Shown: positions 53,202 to 62,329, counted from the first letter of the stretch. The stretch is 64,000 bases of DNA from Saccharothrix tamanrassetensis (GCF_014203665.1 NZ_JACHJN010000005.1:620001-684000); one strand, 5' to 3'. Numbers and translations are program-made. The notes: generated by a model not told the origin, from the letters alone.

Positions 53202-54407
53202 ATGGGAATCGGGACATCGCGTCGTGCGGGCGACCGAAGGGGTTCCAGGGCGGGGCGGGGTCTCACCGGCGCCCAGTCCGCGCTGTTGGTGGGCGGATGC
53301 CTGGTCAACATCGGCACGTTCGCGGTCTACCCGTACCTGGCCGTCCTGCTGCGCGACCGACTGGGTGTCGGGATGGCGCAGGTCGGTGTGGTGCTCGGCG
53401 TGGCCACCTTGGTGCAGTTCGCGAGCGCGCCGTTCACCGCGGCGTTCGCGGAGCGGATCGGGTTGAAGCGGTGCCTGCTGTCGGCGACGTTCGTGTACGG
53501 CCTGGCTGCGGTTACCTACCTGGTGGGGGCCGACGACCCGGTGTTGACGGTGCTCGCGCTGTTCTTGAGCTGTGGCGCGGGGGCGCTGTACTCGCCGGCC
53601 TACCGCGGCTACCTGGTGCACTCGGCGACGGCCGGGCAGCGCCCGAAGCTGCTGTCGGCGGGCAACGCCGCCGGCAACCTCGGCATCGCGCTGGGACCGG
53701 TGGTCGGGGCGCTGTTCCTGCACGAACCGGGGCGGTTGTTCGCGATGACCACGGCGCTCTACGCCCTGCTGGCGGTAGGCCACTTCTTCCTGCGCCCGGA
53801 GGGAACGGGGGCGACCGACGCCGAGGTCGAGCCGTTCCGGCGGGTGTTGCGGGGCTTGGCCGCGTTGCCGTTCGCGGTCACCGTGCTGACCCACTACCTG
53901 TACATGCAGTTCTACCAATACCTGTCGACGTTCACCGAAGGCCGTGTGCCCACGACCGTCTACGGGGTGGTCATGATGGGGTACTCGATCGGCCTGGTCG
54001 CGGTGCAGCCGTTGGTGGCGCGGCGGGTCGGCCGTGTCGGCTACCCGGCGGCGATGGCGGTCGGTTTCTGCTGCATGGCGTTGGGCATGGTGTCCTTCGC
54101 CGGCGGCCGGGCGAGTGGTCTGGTGGCGGGCGTCGTGGTGATGAGCGTGGGCACCGCGGTGTTGTTCCTCAAGAACGACCTGGAGGCGTTGGCGGGGTCG
54201 ACGCGGTCGGCCACGGTGACCTTCGGGCAGCAGCGGTTGGCGGTCGGAGTGGGTTCGCTGCTCAGCGGCGTGGTCGGCGGCGCGGTGTACGGGCTGTTCG
54301 AGCGGGCGGAGTTGTTGTCGGGGTTCTGGTTGACGGTGGCCGCGCAGTGCCTCCTGCTGCCGCCGCTGGTGCTGATGGTGGCCCGCAAGGTGTCCAAAGT
54401 GGAGTGA
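53202..54407 (+). CDS. MFS transporter (probable metallophore exporter)
   Basis: 401 residues with about 11-12 hydrophobic segments. The start MGIGTSRRAGDRRGSRAG is basic and cytoplasmic; helix 1 is ALLVGGCLVNIGTFAVYPYLAVLL and motif A appears as AFAERIGLKRCLL. The ATG at 53202 is the last start before helix 1; the long upstream open frame is non-coding promoter DNA containing repeat copy A. Divergent transcription from the SbnA/ATP-grasp pair points to export of the same compound (inference). Confidence 0.85.
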   Translation: MGIGTSRRAGDRRGSRAGRGLTGAQSALLVGGCLVNIGTFAVYPYLAVLLRDRLGVGMAQVGVVLGVATLVQFASAPFTAAFAERIGLKRCLLSATFVYGLAAVTYLVGADDPVLTVLALFLSCGAGALYSPAYRGYLVHSATAGQRPKLLSAGNAAGNLGIALGPVVGALFLHEPGRLFAMTTALYALLAVGHFFLRPEGTGATDAEVEPFRRVLRGLAALPFAVTVLTHYLYMQFYQYLSTFTEGRVPTTVYGVVMMGYSIGLVAVQPLVARRVGRVGYPAAMAVGFCCMALGMVSFAGGRASGLVAGVVVMSVGTAVLFLKNDLEALAGSTRSATVTFGQQRLAVGVGSLLSGVVGGAVYGLFERAELLSGFWLTVAAQCLLLPPLVLMVARKVSKVE

Positions 54408-54470
54408 CGTGCGGTCGGGGAGGCATCCTGCTTGCGATGTCCTCGACCGCGCGCGGCGGCTCGTGCGGGA

Positions 54471-55229
54471 TCACGAAGTCGACGTCGTGGGCTTCTCGTA
54501 CACGGTGATGTAGTCGCCCTCGGCGCGGAACGGCTCACGACGCCAGCCGCCCCACCGGTGCACGCGCCGCATCCCCGCCAGGCGGGCCATCAGGTCGAGT
54601 TCGGTCGGCCAGGCGTAGCGCATGAACGCCGGCGCCAGCTTGATCCCGTGCTCGGTGATCAGCACGTGGTGCCCGTCCAGACGCTGTTCGACCGGGTCGT
54701 GGCGGACGGCGGCCAGCCGCACCCGGTCAAGCCCGACCTGATGGGTTTCCAGGGCCTGGTTGCGCTCGTAGCGGGCGACGTCGGGCATCGGGCACTCCAG
54801 GACGAACCGGCCTCCGGGCAGCAGGCGCCGTGCGGCGTTGGCGAAGCAGCGCACCTGTTGCTCCTGGTCCTGGAGGAAGAAGAAGGTGGAGAACACGACG
54901 AAGACCATGGCGAACAGGTCGTCGGTGCCGTCGTCGACGTCGGCCATGTCACCGATGACGACGGGGATCCGGTCGCCGCCGGGCTTGGCGCGCATGCGGG
55001 CCACCATCGCCTCCGAGGCGTCCACACCTCTCAGGTCGACACCCAGCGCGGCCAAGGGGATCGTCACCCGTCCGGTGCCCGTCGCGAGTTCGAACACCGG
55101 CCCGGCCGGTCCTTCCCCGATGAGTTCGGCCAAGCCCCGCACCGCGTCGGCGGGATCGTGCGCGGCGTGCCACTCGTCGTAGACGTCGGCGTTGAACTCG
55201 CCGTAGGTCTCCGGTCCCACGTTCTGCAC
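54471..55229 (-). CDS. Class I SAM-dependent methyltransferase (first)
   Basis: 252 residues. Motif I is VFELATGTGRVTIPLAALGVDLRGVDAS, followed by VVIGDMADVDD (motif II) and LLPGGRFVLECPMPD (motif III). The GTG at 55229 is preceded by GGGAGGGGATCTC, which defines the start; earlier codons have no homology. It is soluble. It is divergent from the FecCD permease gene across repeat copy C. It could N- or O-methylate the metallophore or a precursor; the acceptor is unknown. Confidence 0.85.
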   Translation of the reverse strand: MQNVGPETYGEFNADVYDEWHAAHDPADAVRGLAELIGEGPAGPVFELATGTGRVTIPLAALGVDLRGVDASEAMVARMRAKPGGDRIPVVIGDMADVDDGTDDLFAMVFVVFSTFFFLQDQEQQVRCFANAARRLLPGGRFVLECPMPDVARYERNQALETHQVGLDRVRLAAVRHDPVEQRLDGHHVLITEHGIKLAPAFMRYAWPTELDLMARLAGMRRVHRWGGWRREPFRAEGDYITVYEKPTTSTS

Positions 55230-55316
55230 GAGATCCCCTCCCGAGGGCCGGTTCCAGCGGCCGGGCGCATCACGCGGCCACGACACGTCCAACAGGTCGG
55301 CCGGCCGATCGGTGGA

Positions 55317-55387
55317 GTTCCCGGCTCCTGCCGAATCGCCGCCGCAGGAGCTTTTCCGCGATCCCGGGAACCGGACGGCGGTGCGAC
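55317..55387. promoter_or_regulatory. Inverted-repeat promoter element, copy C (variant spacing)
   Basis: GTTCCC (55317-55322) and GGGAAC (55366-55371) face each other as in copies A and B but are 43 bp apart, 15 more than the other copies. CGGTGCGAC follows at 55379-55387, as in copy A. Between the arms lies a further perfect hairpin, GCTCCTGC (55324-55331) with GCAGGAGC (55344-55351). The element lies upstream of the importer operon. Confidence 0.55.
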
Positions 55388-55447
55388 ACGACTTGTGTGG
55401 TGGTGGCCGGTTCGGCAGCGGTCGGACAGGAAGGAACAGGGTGCGCG

Positions 55448-56563
55448 GTGTCGAGTAGGGGCACAGATGTCGAGGACGCGGTCGACAGCGAGGTCGCCGC
55501 ACCGGCACGCGGGACCGGGACGCGCCGGCGCGTCGGGTACGTGGCGGGGTTGTTCGGGCTGCTGCTCCTCCTGCTGCTGGGCGCGGTGGTGGTCCTCGTC
55601 GCGCAGGGATCGATCGCCATCCCGATCGGCGAGGTGCTGCGCGTCCTGACCGGTCAGGACGCGCAGTCGCAGCTCAGTCGCACGATCGTGCTGGACGCGC
55701 GGCTGCCCAAGGTGGTGGCCGGGCTGCTGGCCGGGGCGGCGCTGGCGGTGGGCGGGGCGCAGATGCAGACGCTGTTCCGCAACCCGCTGGCGGACCCGTT
55801 CGTGCTCGGCGTCAGCTCCGGCGCGATCCTCGGTGCCTCGATCGTCATCCTGGGGACCAGCGGCGTGGGCTGGCTGTCGGGGCTGGGGCTGGTCAGCCAG
55901 CTCGGCGTCACCGGCGCGGCGGTCGCGGGGGCCGCCGGGGTGCTGCTGATCGCCCTGGGCATCGCCCGCCGGGTGGGCGACCCGGTGGTGGTGCTGGTCG
56001 TGGGCGTGATGCTGGGCTACCTGGCCGGGGCAGTGGTGGACATGCTGGTCTACTACACCGATCCGGACCGGTTGCAGGCGCTGGCCACGTTCACCCGCGG
56101 TTCGGTGCGCAACGTGACGTGGAACGAGTTGCAGGTCATCGCGGTGTCGTGCGCGGTGGTGCTGGTGCTGTCGGTGTTCCTGGCCCAGCCGCTCAACGCG
56201 CTGCTGCTGGGCGACCGGTACGCGGGCAGCCTGGGCGTCAACGTCCGGCGGGTGCACTTCCTGTCGCTGGCGAGCGTCGCGGTGCTGTCGGGCATCACCA
56301 CCGCCTACTGCGGGGCGATCGCGTTCGTCGGTCTCGCGGCGCCGCACCTGGCCCGCGGCCTGCTGCGCACCGCCGACCACCGGGTGGTGCTGCCCGCGAG
56401 CGCGTTGATCGGGGCGGTGATCGTGCTGGTGGCCGAGTACGTCGCCGGCGGCAACGGGCTGACCAAGACCTCGCTGCCGCTGAACTCGGTGACCGCGTTC
56501 GTCGGTGCGCCGGTGATCCTGTGGGTGCTGCTGTCCGGCCGGGCGAGGAGGCAGGCGGGATGA
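55448..56563 (+). CDS. FecCD-family siderophore ABC permease
   Basis: 371 residues with about nine to ten membrane helices after a charged N-terminus (helix 1 near GYVAGLFGLLLLLLLGAVVVL). Family blocks: RLPKVVAGLLAGAALAVGGAQMQTLFRNPLADPFVLGVSSGA, GDRYAGSLGVNVRR and FVGLAAPHLARGLLRTADHRVVLP, the last contacting the ATPase. It imports metal-chelate or cobalamin-type substrates as a homodimer. The GTG at 55448 follows AGGAAGGAACAGGG. It is coupled by ATGA to the ATPase gene. Confidence 0.93.
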   Translation: MSSRGTDVEDAVDSEVAAPARGTGTRRRVGYVAGLFGLLLLLLLGAVVVLVAQGSIAIPIGEVLRVLTGQDAQSQLSRTIVLDARLPKVVAGLLAGAALAVGGAQMQTLFRNPLADPFVLGVSSGAILGASIVILGTSGVGWLSGLGLVSQLGVTGAAVAGAAGVLLIALGIARRVGDPVVVLVVGVMLGYLAGAVVDMLVYYTDPDRLQALATFTRGSVRNVTWNELQVIAVSCAVVLVLSVFLAQPLNALLLGDRYAGSLGVNVRRVHFLSLASVAVLSGITTAYCGAIAFVGLAAPHLARGLLRTADHRVVLPASALIGAVIVLVAEYVAGGNGLTKTSLPLNSVTAFVGAPVILWVLLSGRARRQAG

Positions 56564-57612
56564 CCGAGGACCTCCGGCCGGCCCTGCAGGCGGTCGCGCT
56601 CGCCGCCGGCTACCGGCGGCGTCGCCGGCACCCGGCGGTCACCGTGCTGCGCGACGTGCACCTCGCCGCCCGGCCCGGTGAGCTGATCGCGTTGATCGGT
56701 CCCAACGGCGCGGGCAAGTCGACTCTGTTGCGCACCCTGGTCGGGGCGCAGCCCCCTCTGTCCGGCCATGTCCTGCTCGACGGCCGCGACCTCGCGACGC
56801 TGTCGCCGCGGCAGCGGGCGCGGCGACTCGCGGTCACGTTGACCGAACCGGTCGACGTGGGGCAGATGAGTGTCGAGGCGGTGGTGGCACTGGGACGGAT
56901 GCCCTACCGGTCCTGGATCGGCCGGGAGACGGCCCGGGACCGCACGGCGGTGGACGGGGCACTGGTCGACGCCGGGGTGGCGGAGTTGCGCGACCGCCCG
57001 TTGACCGACCTGTCCGACGGCGAGCGGCAGCGGGTGATGGTGGCCCGCGCCTTGGCGCAGGAACCGGCGGTGCTGGTGCTGGACGAGCCCACCGCGTTCC
57101 TGGACGTGGCCCGCCGCATCGAGTTCGCGGCGATGCTGACCCGGCTCGCCGCGACCACCGGTGCCGCGATCGTGCTGTCCACGCACGATTTGGGGTTCGC
57201 GCTGCGCCGCGCCGACCAGGTGTGGCTGGTCGGCGGCGACGGAACGGTCACCGCCGGCGCGCCCGAGGACCTCGCCTACGGCGACGCCGTCACCCGCACC
57301 TTCACCGGCGAGAACATGTCCTTCGACGACGCCGCGGCCACCATCGTCGTGGCCGACGACTCCGAACCCGGCGCCACCGTGCGGGTGATCGCCGACGGAC
57401 GGCTGCGGCAGTGGGCCGAACACGCCGTGCGCCGTGCCGGGTGGGAACCCGCCGCGGACGACGCGGACCACGTCCTGAGCATCGAGCACGGCACACCGTG
57501 TCATTGGCACGTCGACGGTGCACACAGCGCGCAAGGCGTCGGCTTCGACTCCCTGGTGACCCACTTGCGTGCCCGCACCGTGCCGCTGCCCGAAGACGCG
57601 CGGACCGGGTGA
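56560..57612 (+). CDS. Siderophore ABC transporter ATPase with C-terminal extension
   Basis: 350 residues; the usual FecE/FhuC type has 255-275. Walker A LIGPNGAGKSTLLRTLVGA, signature LSDGERQRVMVARALAQEP, Walker B VLVLDEPTAFLDV and the switch His in IVLSTHDLGFAL are all intact. The extra 80 or so residues (after FTGENMSFDDAAATIVVADD) form a small alpha/beta segment (VRVIADGRLRQWAEHAVRRAG ... DSLVTHL) that might be regulatory. It begins within the permease stop codon. It drives uptake with the neighbouring permease and binding lipoprotein. Confidence 0.93.
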   Translation: MTEDLRPALQAVALAAGYRRRRRHPAVTVLRDVHLAARPGELIALIGPNGAGKSTLLRTLVGAQPPLSGHVLLDGRDLATLSPRQRARRLAVTLTEPVDVGQMSVEAVVALGRMPYRSWIGRETARDRTAVDGALVDAGVAELRDRPLTDLSDGERQRVMVARALAQEPAVLVLDEPTAFLDVARRIEFAAMLTRLAATTGAAIVLSTHDLGFALRRADQVWLVGGDGTVTAGAPEDLAYGDAVTRTFTGENMSFDDAAATIVVADDSEPGATVRVIADGRLRQWAEHAVRRAGWEPAADDADHVLSIEHGTPCHWHVDGAHSAQGVGFDSLVTHLRARTVPLPEDARTG

Positions 57613-57668
57613 CCGCCCGACTCCCTTCCTCCACCGGATCCACCACGGACACGCAGGAGAGCACCACC

Positions 57669-58886
57669 GTGAACACACTCATCCGTTCGACCGTCGCGCT
57701 GCTCGCGCTGCCTCTCGTCCTGGCCGGATGCGGCGGATCGAGCCCCGACGCGTCGGGCGGCCAGGCGGGTGCCGACGGTTGCGTCACCGACTACGCCGAA
57801 GGCCGGGACTACTTCCCCGACAAGAGCACCGTCACCGAGTCCGAGCTGTGGAAGATCACCTATCACAACTCCTACAAGACCATCACGCTCACCGACACCG
57901 AGAACACCGACGGCCCCGAGCTCAAGTACGTGCTCTACCAGTGCGGCACACCCCGACCCGAGGCCACCGGCGATCTGGAGGGCGCGCTGGTCGTCCAAGT
58001 ACCGGTCACCAACGTGTCGGTCACCTCGTTCAACGCACTCGCCATGGTCGACCGGCTCGGCAAGAACAAGACCATCACCGGCTTGAGCGGCCAGCTGCTG
58101 GGCAACGCCGGGAAGGACGAGTGGTACGCCGGGGTGGCCGAGGCCGCCGGGAAGCCGATGTCGATCGGCGAGTACACCGACCTGGACAAGGAAGCGGTCC
58201 TGGGCCTGGGGAACCAGGTCATCCTGATGTCCGGGTTCGGCAAGGGCTTCGACGACATCAGCAACGCCCGCGCCGCCGGGATGCCCGGCGTGAGCGTGTC
58301 CAACCGGCTGGAGCGCCACGCACCGGCGTCCGCGGAGTGGATCAAGATGGTCGCGGCGTTCTACAACGCCGAAGCCACCGCCAACACCGAGTTCGACAAG
58401 ATCAAGGGCAAGTACGACGAGGTCGTCTCCACCGTCTCCGACAAGATCGACAACCGCAGGGCCGGCTACCTGTGCATCGCGCCCGAGCGCGGCTGCGAGT
58501 TCCTCCACGGCCACGGCTCCGAAACCCTCGTCGGCCGCCTGCTCAGCCGGCTTCGGGTGGACAACGTCTTCGCACCCGACAACCCCGCCCCCAACGGTCG
58601 GCCCTACGACTTCGAGAAGGCGGTCGGCACCGCGGCCGACGCCGACTTCTTCATCGTCTACGACCCCATGAAGACGACCCGGGCAACCCTCGCCGGCGAC
58701 CCGCGCACGAGCCAGTTCCGGCCGTTCCGGGAGAACAACTTCATCGCCGGCGTCGACGAGAACTTCGAGGAGTGCCGCGCCAAGTCCTACCTCGACGTCG
58801 ACGTGCTCGTCCGCGACTTCGCCCTCGGCCTCGCACCCGAGTTGTTCCCCGGCGCCAAGGGCACCTGCTTCGCCCGCGCCTCCTGA
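57669..58886 (+). CDS. Substrate-binding lipoprotein of siderophore ABC importer
   Basis: 405 residues. The signal peptide VNTLIRSTVALLALPLVLAGCGG ends in the lipobox LAGC, so the protein is membrane-anchored outside the cell. The body is a class III metal-chelate binding protein (KITYHNSYKTITLTD, VQVPVTNVSVTSFNALAMVDRLG, and the long backbone helix around AAFYNAEATANTEFDKIKGKYDE). The GTG at 57669 follows CAGGAGAGCACCACC, 56 bp after the ATPase stop. It should recognise the metal-loaded product of this cluster, though import of a foreign siderophore is possible. Confidence 0.93.
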   Translation: MNTLIRSTVALLALPLVLAGCGGSSPDASGGQAGADGCVTDYAEGRDYFPDKSTVTESELWKITYHNSYKTITLTDTENTDGPELKYVLYQCGTPRPEATGDLEGALVVQVPVTNVSVTSFNALAMVDRLGKNKTITGLSGQLLGNAGKDEWYAGVAEAAGKPMSIGEYTDLDKEAVLGLGNQVILMSGFGKGFDDISNARAAGMPGVSVSNRLERHAPASAEWIKMVAAFYNAEATANTEFDKIKGKYDEVVSTVSDKIDNRRAGYLCIAPERGCEFLHGHGSETLVGRLLSRLRVDNVFAPDNPAPNGRPYDFEKAVGTAADADFFIVYDPMKTTRATLAGDPRTSQFRPFRENNFIAGVDENFEECRAKSYLDVDVLVRDFALGLAPELFPGAKGTCFARAS

Positions 58887-58914
58887 CCGTCTCGTCCGGA
58901 CCCGACGCGGTGCC

Positions 58915-59652
58915 TCAGGCGCGGGTGCCCCGCACGATCAGCCGCCGGGCGTGGTTGTCATAGGGGGAGAGGTCGAAGTCGCCGAAGCACTCCACCCCGG
59001 TGAACCCCGCCTCCTCGAACAGCGCCTGCAGTTCGGCGGCGCTGTAGAGGGTGGAGTGCAGCGACGTGCGCCTCACCTCGTTCCCGCGCACCCATGTCCA
59101 GTCGCTGCGCACCCGCGTCCAGTCGTCCAGGACGGTATCCCGCATGAACACCGTGCCGCCGTCGACGTCCACCGCCTGCGGGCGGCCCACCCAGCCGGCG
59201 AAGACCTCCTTGCCCATCACGTCGACCAGCAGCCGCCCGCCGGGGGCGAGGCTGATACAAGCGTTGCGGAGCACGGCCAGGTTCTCGCCGGGGTCGGTGA
59301 AGTAGCCGAACGACGTGTACATGTTGATCACCAGGTCGTAGGTGTCCGGCTCCACGTGTTCGCGCATGTCCGCCCGCACCAACCGCGCCTGGACTTCCGC
59401 GCGCTCGCACGCCTCGCGTGCCCGCGCGAGCATCGCCTCGCTCAGGTCCACCCCGGTGACCACCGCTCCCCGTCGGGCCAGCGGCACCAGGTGCGTCGCC
59501 GGACCACACGCCAGGTCCAGCACCCGATCACCGGGGGCGACCTTCAACAACGGCGAGGTGGCCACCACCCGTTCCGCCTCCGCCGCGCGGCGCGGCGGGA
59601 ACATCACCTCGGCGAATCCCGTCCAGAGGTCGTCGTCCTCGTACCAGTCCAT
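58915..59652 (-). CDS. Class I SAM-dependent methyltransferase (second)
   Basis: 245 residues. MDWYEDDDLWTGFAEVMFPPRR at the N-terminus is followed by motif I VLDLACGPATHLVPLARRGAVVTGVDLSEAM, ADMREHVEPDTYDLVINMYTSFGYF and SLAPGGRLLVDVMG. The WYEDDxLW opening is common in actinomycete tailoring methyltransferases. It is divergent from the P450 across repeat copy B, so both probably belong to one regulon. The acceptor atom is not predictable. Confidence 0.88.
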   Translation of the reverse strand: MDWYEDDDLWTGFAEVMFPPRRAAEAERVVATSPLLKVAPGDRVLDLACGPATHLVPLARRGAVVTGVDLSEAMLARAREACERAEVQARLVRADMREHVEPDTYDLVINMYTSFGYFTDPGENLAVLRNACISLAPGGRLLVDVMGKEVFAGWVGRPQAVDVDGGTVFMRDTVLDDWTRVRSDWTWVRGNEVRRTSLHSTLYSAAELQALFEEAGFTGVECFGDFDLSPYDNHARRLIVRGTRA

Positions 59653-59683
59653 GCCGCTCCAACCGCGTCGTGCTCGTGCGGAA

Positions 59684-59788
59684 TCGCACCGCTCCGGTTC
59701 TATGGTCGGCGGCGGATGCCCGTGGGTTCCCGCCACCTGTGATCCGCTGTCGACCTCGCGGGAACTTCCTTGTGTGCTGCGACGACCA
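59684..59788. promoter_or_regulatory. Nested inverted repeat, metallophore promoter copy B
   Basis: TCGCACCGCTCC begins at 59684. GTTCCC (59726-59731) and GGGAAC (59760-59765) are again 28 bp apart, and TGCGACGACCA (59778-59788) closes the element. About 100 bp is alignable with copy A with only one small length difference. It lies between methyltransferase 2 (-) and the P450 (+) and likely controls both. Confidence 0.65.
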
Positions 59789-59826
59789 CTGGGATGACAA
59801 GCCGGCCGTCGGGATTGGGGACACCG

Positions 59827-61038
59827 ATGCGACCCACGCAGGCAGCCCGCTCCTACCCGTTCCGCGAGCCGACCGCGCTGGCGCTGGAGCCGGAGTACGC
59901 ACACCTCCGAGAGCACGAGCCGCTCAGCCGCATCTCCCTGCCCTACGGCGGCGACGCCTGGCTGGCCGTGCGGCACGCCGACGTCCGGACGGTCCTCGGC
60001 GACCCCCGGTTCAGCCGGGCCGCGCTGCTGGACCGCGACGTGCCCCGCGCCTCACCCCGCAGGCACACCGACGCCACGCTGCACACGGTCGACCCGCCCG
60101 AACACACCCGGTTGCGCCGCCTGGTCGCCGCCGCGTTCAGCCCCCGGCGGATCGCACGCCTGGCCGAGCACGCCCAGCGCACCGCGGACGAGCTGCTCGA
60201 CCGGATCGAGCAGCAGGGACCGCCCGCGGACCTGATCGCCGGGTTCGCGGTGCCGGTGCCGGTGGCGGTGATCTGCCAGATGTTGGGTGTGCCGGTCGCC
60301 GACCGGGACCGGTTCGCCGGTTGGATCGACGTCGCCCTGGCCACCACCGCGTTCTCCAGCGAGGAGATCCACGACGCGTTCGCGAAGTTGAAGGACTACG
60401 TGGCCGGGCTCGTCGCCGCCCGCCGTCGCGAACCGAGCGACGACCTGCTCGGCGCCCTGGTCGAAGCGCGCGACACCGGTGACCGGCTCAGCGAGGACGA
60501 GTTGGTCGTGCTGGGCGTGACCCTGCTCTACGCGGGCCTGGAGACCACGACCAGCGAACTCGGCAACGGCATCCACACCCTGCTCACCCACCCCGACCAG
60601 CTCGCCGCACTGCGCGCCGACCCGGCGCTGGTCGACCGGGCCGTGGACGAACTGCTGCGCTTCAACCCCCTGGTGACCTCGGCGGGCTTCACCCGCATCG
60701 CGCTGGAGGACGTCGAACTGGGCGGCGTGCTCGTCCGCGCCGGTGACGCGGTGATGGTGCACCCCGACGCCGCCGACCGCGACGAGCGGGTCTTCGACCG
60801 CCCCGACGAACTCGACGTCACCCGCAGGCCGAACCCGCACCTGGCGTTCGGGTTCGGCCCGCACTACTGCGTCGCCGCGCAGCTGGCCAAGGCCGAACTG
60901 CGGGTGGCCGTCGGGTCCTTGCTGCGCCGCTTCCCGGACCTGCGCCTCGCGGTCGGGGTGGAGGAGCTGTCCTGGCGGCACGGCCGGATGGCGCGCGGCC
61001 TGGACCGACTCCCCGTCACCTGGTCGTCCACATCCTGA
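59827..61038 (+). CDS. Cytochrome P450
   Basis: 403 residues. The I-helix oxygen motif reads YAGLETTTSE (usual AGxE/DTT), the K-helix ExxR is VDELLRFNP, and the haem motif is FGFGPHYCVAAQLAKAEL with Cys348. The final Gly of the consensus is Ala here. HTVDPPEHTRLRRLVAAAFSPRR is the typical C-helix region of bacterial class I P450s. The ATG at 59827 is the last start before the conserved YPFREPTAL. It requires external ferredoxin partners, none of which is encoded nearby. It probably hydroxylates the metallophore or its amino-acid precursor (inference from shared promoter element). Confidence 0.92.
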   Translation: MRPTQAARSYPFREPTALALEPEYAHLREHEPLSRISLPYGGDAWLAVRHADVRTVLGDPRFSRAALLDRDVPRASPRRHTDATLHTVDPPEHTRLRRLVAAAFSPRRIARLAEHAQRTADELLDRIEQQGPPADLIAGFAVPVPVAVICQMLGVPVADRDRFAGWIDVALATTAFSSEEIHDAFAKLKDYVAGLVAARRREPSDDLLGALVEARDTGDRLSEDELVVLGVTLLYAGLETTTSELGNGIHTLLTHPDQLAALRADPALVDRAVDELLRFNPLVTSAGFTRIALEDVELGGVLVRAGDAVMVHPDAADRDERVFDRPDELDVTRRPNPHLAFGFGPHYCVAAQLAKAELRVAVGSLLRRFPDLRLAVGVEELSWRHGRMARGLDRLPVTWSSTS

Positions 61039-61154
61039 CGGCGAGGAAGAACGACACGCTCCTCGTCGAAGCAGGACCCGCCGTGCCACCCCCAGTCGGC
61101 GTCGGGTGGGTCGTGAACAGCCGCAGCGCCTTGTTCTCGACGGTTGCGTGTTCG

Positions 61155-62156
61155 TCAGGCGTGGTCTTCTCCCCGTTGTGTGACGATCGCACCGACGAGC
61201 GGGCAGGCGCGGCACGTGTGGCCTGTGGGTGTGCGGTAGAACAGGCAGCAGCTGCGGCGGGTGCCGTCGGGTGACAGCGCGCCGCGCAACGACGGGGCGG
61301 TCAGCAGGCGGTCGCCGAGGTCGCCGAGGTCGCCGAGGTCGGCGGGCAACGGTCGCAGGGCGCTGCGCAGGGCCGCGGCGGCGTTGCCCCACAGCAATCC
61401 CGCAGCGACCTTGGTGACGGCGCGCAACCCGGTGTGGAACGGCTTCAGGTGCCCTTCGACCACCGCCCGCAGCAGCAGCGGCGCTGGATCGCCGGTGGTG
61501 ATCCAGCCGCCGGGCTCGGGCAGGGACAGCCGTACAGAGAAGTCCTCGCCGATGCGGTAGCGCAGCCGGTCCAGGTCCGGTACGACTCCACTGGCGGCCA
61601 GCGCGCCGAGGGCTACCGACCAGAGCCCGGCCGCCACGACGAATTGCAGGGTCGAGGCGGCCACTCGCGCCTCCGTCATCGCGAACCGCGCACCGACCCG
61701 TCGCACGGCTTCGGCCATGGCTCCAGGGTCGTCGTAGAACAAGCGCAGCAGCTCGCCGTCGCGGTCGTCATCGACCGTGACGTACGGACCGATGCTGGAC
61801 ACCGAGGCCACCGCGGCGGCGACATCGGCGGGATCGGCTCGTCGGATCACGCGCGGCCCGGTGGGCAACATCCACGCCCACCGGGATACGGCCGCGAGGT
61901 CGGGCAGGTCGGTTCGCCGGCCATCGGCGAACCCGACGTAGCCGCCGGCGGCAGACCGGATCTCGACGTCGGCCGGTCCCGCGCCGGCGATGCTGATACC
62001 GGCACGGGTCAGGGCCGGTTCGAGCACCGCGGAGTCGGAGCCTGGGATCCGACAGGTCATGGTGTCGGGTGGTCGCGGCGCGACGGTGCCTGCGGTCCTG
62101 GCGGCAGCCCGCTCGTCGGTGTCCGATGTCGCGAAGACCGGCACCACTGACCTCAC
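61155..62156 (-). CDS. FhuF-like siderophore ferric reductase (2Fe-2S)
   Basis: 333 residues. The C-terminus has RRSCCLFYRTPTGHTCRACPL, that is C-C-x10-C-x2-C, the exact FhuF cysteine pattern that binds the 2Fe-2S cluster. The preceding LLLRAVVEGHLKPFHTGLRAV and GLLWGNAAAAL match FhuF-like proteins. It would release iron from the imported chelate by reduction in the cytoplasm, completing the uptake route. The GTG at 62156 has GGAG upstream. A triple 9-bp tandem repeat encoding DLG (near 61316-61342) could vary in copy number. This gene argues that the metal is iron. Confidence 0.88.
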   Translation of the reverse strand: MRSVVPVFATSDTDERAAARTAGTVAPRPPDTMTCRIPGSDSAVLEPALTRAGISIAGAGPADVEIRSAAGGYVGFADGRRTDLPDLAAVSRWAWMLPTGPRVIRRADPADVAAAVASVSSIGPYVTVDDDRDGELLRLFYDDPGAMAEAVRRVGARFAMTEARVAASTLQFVVAAGLWSVALGALAASGVVPDLDRLRYRIGEDFSVRLSLPEPGGWITTGDPAPLLLRAVVEGHLKPFHTGLRAVTKVAAGLLWGNAAAALRSALRPLPADLGDLGDLGDRLLTAPSLRGALSPDGTRRSCCLFYRTPTGHTCRACPLVGAIVTQRGEDHA

Positions 62157-62329
62157 AAGCGCCTCCGGAAGTAGGTGGTGGCGTGAACCGGCGGCGTGTC
62201 GTGCCGTGCAGCGGAGACCGGGTTTCCTCGCCCTGATGTCCGCTGCCGTCCTGCGATCGGGCTCGCCGTGGAAGGCCCGTGTAGAGGTGGTCGTTCAAAG
62301 CCCGGGATCGGTTCCCGTACCGAGGCGGC

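Noticed and set aside
50500..62200. Classical IdeR/DmdR iron box upstream of the siderophore genes
   Set aside because: No TTAGGTTAGGCTAACC-like sequence was seen in the divergent promoters; the shared element found is different.
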